From the NCBI GenBank assembly GCA_050181295.1, contig JBFXDI010000077.1, positions 1 through 19,237 of the forward strand: a stretch of DNA of 19,237 bases, read 5' to 3'. This stretch comes from JBFXDI01 sp050181295 (GTDB taxonomy: Bacteria > Pseudomonadota > Alphaproteobacteria > Rhizobiales > Aestuariivirgaceae). Position 1 is the stretch's first letter, and each line of letters starts with the position of its first letter. The notes under the pieces are model-generated. The model did no database searches. It saw only the letters and a list, made by a program, of their open reading frames with translations, and had not been told where the DNA came from. Positions 14,361-19,237 of the stretch are shown here, piece after piece. The position numbers and the translations under genes were made by a program.

Positions 14361-15263
14361 CTACTCCTCCGCAGGCTTCCTCGCCGGCAGCGAGCGGACG
14401 GCAGCGGCGGGGGCTTTGCCGCCTTCCTGGCGCAGGTTGAGCAGGTTTCCGGACAGGATGAGCCCGGCGCCGAGCGCCAGCCAGATGTCGATCTTCTCCG
14501 CGTAGAGAAGCCAGCCCAGCAGCGCGGTGAGCGGCACCCTGAGGAAATCCATGGGCACCACGACCGTTGCCTCCGCCGCCGCGAAGGCGCGCGCCAGGCA
14601 GTAGTGCGAAAGCCCGCCCGCGACCCCGAGCACGATCACCCAGGGCCAGGCGGCGGGCGACGGCCATGTCCAGACCGAGAGGGCGGGCAGGAGCCCTATG
14701 AGCGCCTGGATGATGAACATGTAGACGATCACGGTGAGCGCGCTCTCCGTGTGCGTGAGCGACTTGGTGAGGATCATGGCCACCGCGAAGGCGAGGGCCG
14801 CGTAGAAGGCGCTGAACTCGCCTGTGCCGATCTGTTCGATGCCGGGCCTGACGATCATGAGGATGCCGATGAAGCCCAGCACGATCGCCGCGATGCGAGA
14901 GGGTGAAAGGCGCTCGGCGAGGAAGAGGGCCGCCAGAATGGCGGTCCAGATCGGCATGGTGAACTCGATCGCCACCACGCGCGCGAGGGGGATGAGCGAC
15001 AGGGCGTAGAACCAGCAGAACTGCGCCGAGTAGTGAACGAAGTTGCGCACCAGATGCCCGCCGAGGCGGCGGGTGCGGAGCGGCTCTCCATCCAGCCAGA
15101 GAACGATCGGAATCAGGAAGGCCAGTGCGATCACGCTTCGGAACAGCATGATCATGAAGACCGGAAGCTCGCTCGCGAGTTCCCGGCCCGCGACCGTTAT
15201 CGTGAGGAGGGCGGCGAGCCAGCCCGCCATCCAGAATGCGGCGCGTGTGATGGACCGGTCCAC
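14361..15263 (-). CDS. EamA/DMT-family inner-membrane transporter
   Basis: With this start the 300-residue protein of the drug/metabolite transporter superfamily has two EamA repeats and about ten membrane segments: WMAGWLAALLTITVAG first, AVAMILTKS near the middle, and ALGAGLILSGNLLNL last. Signatures include PVFMIMLFRSVIALAFLIPI, IPLARVVAIEFTMPIWTAIL followed by LAERLSPSRI, and EATVVVPMDFLRVPLTALLG. The substrate is unknown. The GTG at 15263 is preferred because GAGGGAAGG sits five bases before it and the first membrane segment follows at once; the ATG at 15308 would add 15 residues of no family likeness and has GAGG too close to it. The stop is preceded by palindromes at 14307-14360. It is divergent from the HdeA-like gene, with the two-hairpin repeat between them. 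Confidence 0.87.
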   Translation of the reverse strand: MDRSITRAAFWMAGWLAALLTITVAGRELASELPVFMIMLFRSVIALAFLIPIVLWLDGEPLRTRRLGGHLVRNFVHYSAQFCWFYALSLIPLARVVAIEFTMPIWTAILAALFLAERLSPSRIAAIVLGFIGILMIVRPGIEQIGTGEFSAFYAALAFAVAMILTKSLTHTESALTVIVYMFIIQALIGLLPALSVWTWPSPAAWPWVIVLGVAGGLSHYCLARAFAAAEATVVVPMDFLRVPLTALLGWLLYAEKIDIWLALGAGLILSGNLLNLRQEGGKAPAAAVRSLPARKPAEE

Positions 15264-15396
15264 GGCACCTTCCCTCAAACAGGCGGCGGAAACTATCGGC
15301 GCAAGCATGGCCTCGCAACCGCCGGTCGGCCGCCGGCTGGGTTGCGGGGAGCCGCTTTCTGCCGCCGAGGAAACGTGCTAGACGCCTGCTGGATCA

Positions 15397-15504
15397 TTAT
15401 GAGTTTGGGCTGAATTGGCCCAAACTCATAAACGTGATCGATTCTATAGGGTAGAGCATGATGTACCCTGAAAGCCGCTTCACACTTTTCGGCATCATGC
15501 TCTA
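15397..15504. repeat. Two-hairpin intergenic repeat, copy 2
   Basis: Hairpin A is a perfect 14-bp stem (15397-15410 with 15418-15431) around the 7-base loop tgaattg. The core aacgtgatcgattc occupies 15431-15444 and is followed by nine bases. Hairpin B has a perfect 12-bp outer stem, tagagcatgatg at 15452-15463 with 15493-15504, enclosing gcttcacacttttc, which is also present in copy 1. It ends 26 bases before the HdeA-like start codon, so it may lie in that gene's leader or promoter. Confidence 0.8.
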
Positions 15505-15530
15505 GAGCAACCTCACGGGATAATCCGAAC

Positions 15531-15827
15531 ATGATGAAACGCATTGCCGCGACGGCGCTCGTCGCCGGCCTCTTTTGCACGCCTGCCTTCGCCGAGAAGG
15601 TGGATATGTCGACCATCACCTGCGCCCAGCTGATGGCGGCCTCACAGGAGGATATCGGGACGATGCTGGTCTGGATGCACGGCTACCTGGGGGGCCAGAG
15701 CGAGGACACGATGCTCGATCTGAAGGAGTTCGAGCAGGGCGCCAAGGACATCGGCGAGTACTGCGCCAAGAACCCCGAGACGAGCCTTCTGAACGCCGTA
15801 CAGGAAACGATGGGCGAGGACGAATAG
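15531..15827 (+). CDS. HdeA/HdeB-like small periplasmic protein
   Basis: This 98-residue product has a Sec signal peptide (MMKRIAATALVAGLFCTPAFA, cleavage expected before EKVD). The mature part of about 77 residues has two cysteines, C31 in TITCAQLM and C78 in IGEYCAKNP, placed as in the HdeA/HdeB acid-stress chaperones, where they form the single disulfide. The intervening MLVWMHGYLGGQ helix also fits. HdeA and HdeB bind unfolded periplasmic proteins at low pH; alphaproteobacterial homologues are poorly studied, so the chaperone role is inferred from family. Two ATG codons in tandem (15531 and 15534) could start the gene; ACGGGA about ten bases upstream is a modest ribosome site. It stands alone between the repeat and the cysS leader. 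Confidence 0.78.
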   Translation: MMKRIAATALVAGLFCTPAFAEKVDMSTITCAQLMAASQEDIGTMLVWMHGYLGGQSEDTMLDLKEFEQGAKDIGEYCAKNPETSLLNAVQETMGEDE

Positions 15828-15875
15828 CGGATTTCCGGGATTTTTTACCCCTACCCGGGCTTGACGCCGGCACGA

Positions 15876-15907
15876 GCCTTCGCCATGGTGCGCGCCATGG
15901 CGAAGGC
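15876..15907. terminator. Long perfect palindrome between the HdeA-like gene and cysS
   Basis: gccttcgccatgg pairs with ccatggcgaaggc over 13 perfect base pairs around tgcgcg. It lies 48 bases after the HdeA-like stop; a T6 run (15841-15846) precedes rather than follows it, so a classic intrinsic terminator is not certain. It may stop HdeA-like transcripts before cysS or be a protein-binding palindrome. Confidence 0.5.
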
Positions 15908-16042
15908 CTCCACGATACCGGCCGTTCATAACTCCGGCTGCATTATTACCGGCTAGCAACGCGCGGCTGGCGGCGGTAACGCACATCTCACACCGAAAAT
16001 GAGAGCGATCCCCGGGCCAGCGGCTCCGAAGGATCATTGGCG

Positions 16043-17491
16043 ATGGCTCTCAGGCTCCACAACACGCTGACGCGGCAGAAGGAAGAGTTCCGTCCGCTCG
16101 ATCCTTCCAACGTCCGCATGTATGTCTGCGGGCCGACGGTCTACGACTTCGCTCATATCGGCAACGCGCGCCCCGTCATCGTCTTCGACGTGCTCTACCG
16201 GCTGCTCCGGCATCTCTACGGCGCCGAGAACGTCACCTACGTCCGCAACATCACGGACGTCGATGACAAGATCAACGCACGCGCCGCTCGCGACTTTCCC
16301 GACCTGCCGCTGAACGAAGCGATCCGGAAAGTGACCGAGACGACGAACGCGCAGTTCCAGGCGGACGTGAAGGCGCTCGGCTGCCTCGAGCCGACGGGGC
16401 AGCCCCGCGCCACCGAGCACATCGAGGAGATGAAGGTGCTCATCGAGCGTCTGGTGGCGAAGGGCGTCGCCTATGTGGCGGACGGCCATGTGCTCTTCTC
16501 GCCCTCGGCCATGAACACGCTGCAGGGGCCGCGCTACGGCGCGCTCTCGCGGCGCTCGCTCGACGAGATGCTGGCGGGCGCCCGCGTGGACGTCGCCTCC
16601 TACAAGCGCGACGAGATGGACTTCGTGCTCTGGAAGCCGTCGAAGGAGGGCGAGCCCGGCTGGCCCTCGCCCGCCGGCATCGAGGGGCAGGGGAGGCCGG
16701 GGTGGCACATCGAATGCTCCGCCATGGCCTGGAAGCATCTGGGCGAGGTGTTCGACATCCACGCCGGCGGCATCGACCTCGTCTTCCCGCATCACGAGAA
16801 CGAGATCGCCCAGAGCTGCTCGGCGCTCGGCCACGACCGCATGGCGAATGTCTGGATGCACAACGGCTTCCTGCAGGTCGAAGGCAGGAAGATGGCGAAA
16901 AGCGAGGGCAACTTCGTCACCATCAACGAGCTGCTGAACACCGACAAGTTTGGGGGACGGAAGTGGCCCGGTGAGGTGCTGCGGCTAGCGATGCTGATGA
17001 CGCACTACCGCGAGCCGATTGATTTCAGTGTGAGGCGGTTGGAAGAGGCGGAGAGAACGCTTCTTCGCTTCTTCAGAAAGATCAAAGCGTTTGATTTGGC
17101 GATGCAAGCCGATCACGTTGCGTCGGCGCCGCCCAGTGAAAACGAAGCCAGGCCCGAAATCGTTGAGGCCCTCGCCGATGATCTCAACATAGGCTCCGCC
17201 ATTTTAGGGCTACATGATCTGAGGCTTGATGCTGAAGTAGATGCTTCGCTCCGGTTGCTAGGTATAGATTGGCGTTCCTACCTTCGCGCCGTGAGAGCGG
17301 AATCTCACAATGCTATTGCGACGGTTGCCATCAAGGAGCACGTCGAACAACGCCTCATCTTCATTCGCGAGAAGAACTGGGCTGAGGCTGACCGTATCCG
17401 CGATGAGCTTCTGGAGCAGGGAATTCAACTCAAAGACGGCAAGGATCCGGCTACCGGCGAACGGGTGACCACCTGGGAGGTGAAGCGGTGA
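16043..17491 (+). CDS. cysS: Cysteinyl-tRNA synthetase
   Basis: This 482-residue class I aminoacyl-tRNA synthetase charges tRNA-Cys. The HIGH-type motif HIGN is at 38-41, the KMSKS motif appears as KMAKS at 283-287, and the zinc ligands are C29 (VCGPTVYD), C225 (GWHIECSAM), H250 and E254 (FPHHENE). Order and spacing match the E. coli enzyme. The ATG at 16043 is preferred to a TTG two codons earlier because GAAGGA lies nine bases upstream. Residues from about 315 to the end are encoded by DNA of much lower GC than the first two thirds, and the C-terminal anticodon region (DDLNIGSAILGLHDLRLDAE onward) is less typical, though it still ends in the usual LKDGKDPATGERVTTWEV. It is followed by repeat copy 1, the DUF559 gene and cimA on the same strand. 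Confidence 0.96.
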   Translation: MALRLHNTLTRQKEEFRPLDPSNVRMYVCGPTVYDFAHIGNARPVIVFDVLYRLLRHLYGAENVTYVRNITDVDDKINARAARDFPDLPLNEAIRKVTETTNAQFQADVKALGCLEPTGQPRATEHIEEMKVLIERLVAKGVAYVADGHVLFSPSAMNTLQGPRYGALSRRSLDEMLAGARVDVASYKRDEMDFVLWKPSKEGEPGWPSPAGIEGQGRPGWHIECSAMAWKHLGEVFDIHAGGIDLVFPHHENEIAQSCSALGHDRMANVWMHNGFLQVEGRKMAKSEGNFVTINELLNTDKFGGRKWPGEVLRLAMLMTHYREPIDFSVRRLEEAERTLLRFFRKIKAFDLAMQADHVASAPPSENEARPEIVEALADDLNIGSAILGLHDLRLDAEVDASLRLLGIDWRSYLRAVRAESHNAIATVAIKEHVEQRLIFIREKNWAEADRIRDELLEQGIQLKDGKDPATGERVTTWEVKR

Positions 17492-17516
17492 CCACGCAGC
17501 TTTGCTTTCCTCAGAA

Positions 17517-17667
17517 CCCCACCCCTGCCCCTCCCCCCGAGGGGGAGGGGTGCATGTGTCTGACCTCTTCGCCTAAAGCGGACCTGTTCCAGAGTTCACC
17601 TTCTGCACACCTCCCCCTTGGGGGGAGGTCGGACGGCGCGGCAGCGCCGGCCGGGTGGGGTTTCCCC
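17517..17667 (+). repeat. 151-nt composite palindromic repeat, copy 1
   Basis: The left block 17517-17554 contains a perfect 10-bp hairpin (cccctccccc, cga, gggggagggg). The right block 17601-17667 contains acctccccc, ttg, gggggaggt and smaller palindromes. The outer ends ccccaccc and gggtgggg are inverted, so the whole can fold as one branched structure. The blocks match copy 2 at 38 of 38 and 64 of 67 positions, while the 46-base centre is unrelated. It lies between cysS and the DUF559 gene. Confidence 0.9.
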
Positions 17668-17684
17668 ATGGCGGAGGGCGAGTC

Positions 17685-18050
17685 ATGGGCGTGAGTCACG
17701 TCGCGCCCGAAGCGCGAAGACGCGCGCAGGAACTGCGCCGCTCGCACACCCCGCCTGAGCGGAGGCTCTGGACCGCGCTTCGATTGCTCAAGGCGTCAGG
17801 GTTCCATTTTCGCAGACAGGCGCCGATAGGACCTTACGTCGTGGACTTCGTATGTCTCTCCGCGAGACTTGTCGTCGAGTCGGATGGACTCTCGCATGCG
17901 ACGGCGGAAGCCGCCGCCCACGATGGCCGCCGCGATGCGTTCCTGCGCCGTGAAGGTTTCCGGTTGCTTCGGGTAAGTCACGGCGAGGTGCTCGCAAATC
18001 CGGAGGGAGTGGTTGAGACCGTTCTGAGGGAGTTGGGCCATGCTCGTTGA
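17685..18050 (+). CDS. DUF559 (Vsr-like PD-(D/E)xK) endonuclease-domain protein
   Basis: This 121-residue protein of the DUF559 family belongs to the Vsr/MutH-like restriction endonuclease superfamily. It shows the full family order: helix RRAQELRRSHTPPERRLW with E25, then FRRQAPIGPYVVDFVC with D54, VVESDGLSH with E65 and D67, RRDAFLRREGFRLLRVSHGEV, and NPEGVVETVLREL. Most relatives read W-N-N-E where this has S-H-G-E, a possible change at the last motif. Nuclease activity is expected by family but substrate and role are unknown. The ATG at 17685 has GGAGGG six bases upstream, just past the end of repeat copy 1; a GTG at 17655 would start inside the repeat. The gene is bracketed by directly repeated 151-nt elements and separates cysS from cimA, which looks like an insertion. 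Confidence 0.88.
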   Translation: MGVSHVAPEARRRAQELRRSHTPPERRLWTALRLLKASGFHFRRQAPIGPYVVDFVCLSARLVVESDGLSHATAEAAAHDGRRDAFLRREGFRLLRVSHGEVLANPEGVVETVLRELGHAR

Positions 18051-18053
18051 AAT

Positions 18054-18204
18054 CCCCACCCCTGCCCCTCCCCCCGAGGGGGAGGGGTGCACTGATCCCA
18101 CTCTCTTGCGCGAGTTGGAAACGTTGGAGAATGGCGGTTCTGCACACCTCCCCCTTGGGGGGAGGTCGGATGGCGCGGCAGCGTCGGCCGGGTGGGGTCT
18201 CCCC
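18054..18204 (+). repeat. 151-nt composite palindromic repeat, copy 2
   Basis: It has the same length, orientation and block layout as copy 1: left block 18054-18091 identical, right block 18138-18204 differing at three C/T positions, and a 46-base centre of different sequence. It starts three bases after the DUF559 stop and ends 16 bases before the cimA ATG, so it fills almost the entire DUF559-cimA gap. Confidence 0.9.
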
Positions 18205-18220
18205 GGCACGGAGGCGTGCC

Positions 18221-19237
18221 ATGCGTGAACGCCTCTATCTCTTCGACACGACGCTGCGCGATGGGGCGCAGACGCCGGGCATCGACTTCTCGCTCGAGGA
18301 GAAGGGCCTGATCGCCGGCATGCTCGACCGGCTCGGCATCGACTATGTCGAGGGCGGCTATCCCGGCGCCAACCCCACCGACACGGCCTTCTTCGAGCAG
18401 CGACCACCGCTCAAAGGCCGCTTCACGGCGTTCGGCATGACGAAGCGCGCCGGCCGCTCCGCCGACAACGACCCAGGGCTGCGCACGCTGCTCGACGCGC
18501 GGTCGGACGCCATATGCTTCGTGGCCAAGAGCTGGGACTACCACGTGCGGGTGGCGCTCGGGTGCACCAACGAGGAGAACCTCGAGAGCATCTCCTCCTC
18601 CGTCGAGGCCGCGCGCAAGGCCGGCAAGGAGGCGCTCGTCGACTGCGAGCACTTCTTCGACGGCTACAAGGCCAACCCCGATTATGCGCTCGCCTGCGCC
18701 AGGGCGGCCTATGAGTCGGGCGCCCGCTGGGTGGTGCTCTGCGACACCAACGGCGGCACGCAGCCGGACGAGGTGGAGGCGATTGTAAAGGAGGTGGCGA
18801 GGACCGTTCCGGGCAGCCACCTCGGCATCCATGCCCACAACGACACCGAGCAGGCGGTGGCCAATTCGCTGGCCGCCGTCAGGGCCGGCGCGCGCCAGAT
18901 CCAGGGCACGCTCAACGGCATCGGCGAGCGCTGCGGCAACGCCAATCTCGTCTCGATCATCCCGACGCTCATGCTGAAGGAGCCTTATCGCAGCCGCTTC
19001 GAGACGGGCGTGAGCGAGGAGGGCCTGAAGTCGCTGACGCATCTCTCGCGGAGCTTCTGGGAGATGCTGAACCGGGCGCCCTTCCGCCAGGCGCCCTATG
19101 TGGGCGAGAGCGCCTTTGCCACCAAGGCCGGCATCCATGCCTCCGCCATCCTCAAGGAGCCCGAGACCTACGAGCACGTGACGCCGGAAAGCGTGGGCAA
19201 CCGCCGCCGGCTCCTGGTCTCCGACCAGGCCGGGAAG
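18221..19237 (+). CDS. cimA: (R)-citramalate synthase, 5' part, cut by the window end
   Basis: This is an open frame of 339 codons with no stop before the window ends; the full enzyme is usually about 520-540 residues. It belongs to the HMGL/isopropylmalate synthase family and condenses pyruvate with acetyl-CoA to citramalate, the threonine-independent route to 2-oxobutanoate and isoleucine. The TIM barrel shows LFDTTLRDGAQTPGIDFS with the catalytic R and metal-binding D, GIDYVEGGYPGANPTD, CDTNGGTQPDEV, GIHAHNDTEQAVANSLAAV with the metal-binding HxH, and GTLNGIGERCGNANL; the linker GKAGIHASA-like segment reads FATKAGIHASAI. This CimA-type start and the GGYPG stretch favour citramalate over isopropylmalate synthase. 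The ATG at 18221 follows GGAGG by seven bases, just beyond repeat copy 2. Close linkage to cysS is common in alphaproteobacteria. Confidence 0.93.
   Translation, partial: MRERLYLFDTTLRDGAQTPGIDFSLEEKGLIAGMLDRLGIDYVEGGYPGANPTDTAFFEQRPPLKGRFTAFGMTKRAGRSADNDPGLRTLLDARSDAICFVAKSWDYHVRVALGCTNEENLESISSSVEAARKAGKEALVDCEHFFDGYKANPDYALACARAAYESGARWVVLCDTNGGTQPDEVEAIVKEVARTVPGSHLGIHAHNDTEQAVANSLAAVRAGARQIQGTLNGIGERCGNANLVSIIPTLMLKEPYRSRFETGVSEEGLKSLTHLSRSFWEMLNRAPFRQAPYVGESAFATKAGIHASAILKEPETYEHVTPESVGNRRRLLVSDQAGK

Noticed and set aside
17488..17694. Small plus-strand frame over repeat copy 1 (and 18040-18228 over copy 2) with a shared PAPPPEGEG-type start
   Set aside because: The similarity is that of the DNA repeat itself; the frames merely stay open in GC-rich palindromes and have different centres, so they are not credible proteins.
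17685..18050. DUF559 protein as part of a restriction-modification or anti-phage system
   Set aside because: No methyltransferase, helicase or other defence gene is adjacent; neighbours are cysS, cimA and repeats.
17517..18204. Repeats with variable centres read as a CRISPR array
   Set aside because: There are only two copies, the repeats are long and palindromic, the distance between them is filled by a protein gene, and no cas genes are present.
17978..19177. 399-codon open frame on the minus strand
   Set aside because: It is antisense to cimA and runs through repeat copy 2; the plus-strand citramalate synthase motifs explain the coding signal.

Overview
The window looks like chromosomal DNA of a GC-rich alphaproteobacterium of the order Hyphomicrobiales (Rhizobiales). 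Four things point there: a DUF2093 gene beside xseA, a purD/xseA divergent pair, a cysS/cimA neighbourhood, and several families of intergenic palindromes of the kind common in that order. A Microvirga- or Methylobacterium-like genus is possible, but the sequence alone does not settle it. No rRNA, tRNA or CRISPR array is visible.

Layout. At 21-1063 lies an apparently complete IS30-family insertion sequence between two small hairpins. At 1106-2080 (-) is an EamA/DMT exporter, divergent from a two-gene folate/C1 operon (2266-3916, +) that encodes a cysteine-rich MTHFR C-terminal-like protein and a methylenetetrahydrofolate reductase. A small secreted, disordered protein follows (3999-4277, -). 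A minus-strand run from 8983 down to 4487 holds purD, a class III nucleotidyl cyclase, a fluoroacetate-dehalogenase-like alpha/beta hydrolase and an APH-type phosphotransferase; the last two overlap by one base. xseA (9040-10509, +) diverges from purD. Then come an ICMT-like membrane methyltransferase (-), DUF2093 (+), a YbdK-type glutamate-cysteine ligase homologue (-), a class II DAHP synthase (+), a second EamA exporter (-), an HdeA/HdeB-like periplasmic protein (+), cysS (+), a DUF559 Vsr-like nuclease (+) and the 5' part of cimA (+), which runs off the window.

How the genes relate. Most are housekeeping: purine synthesis (purD), DNA repair (xseA), entry to the shikimate pathway (DAHP synthase), cysteinyl-tRNA charging (cysS) and isoleucine precursor synthesis (cimA). 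Accessory functions sit between them: the transposon, two exporters, the putative dehalogenase pair and the DUF559 nuclease.

Most noteworthy structure. (1) Two 151-nt composite palindromic repeats in direct orientation bracket the DUF559 nuclease gene between cysS and cimA. Their ends are nearly identical, but their centres are equal in length and unrelated in sequence. (2) Two copies of a two-hairpin element (4385-4486 and 15397-15504) keep structure and spacing while the first stem changes sequence on both sides. (3) The last third of cysS drops sharply in GC. (4) The hydrolase carries every catalytic and halide-pocket residue of fluoroacetate dehalogenase at a constant offset. None of these proves a new system; the DUF559/repeat cassette is the best candidate.
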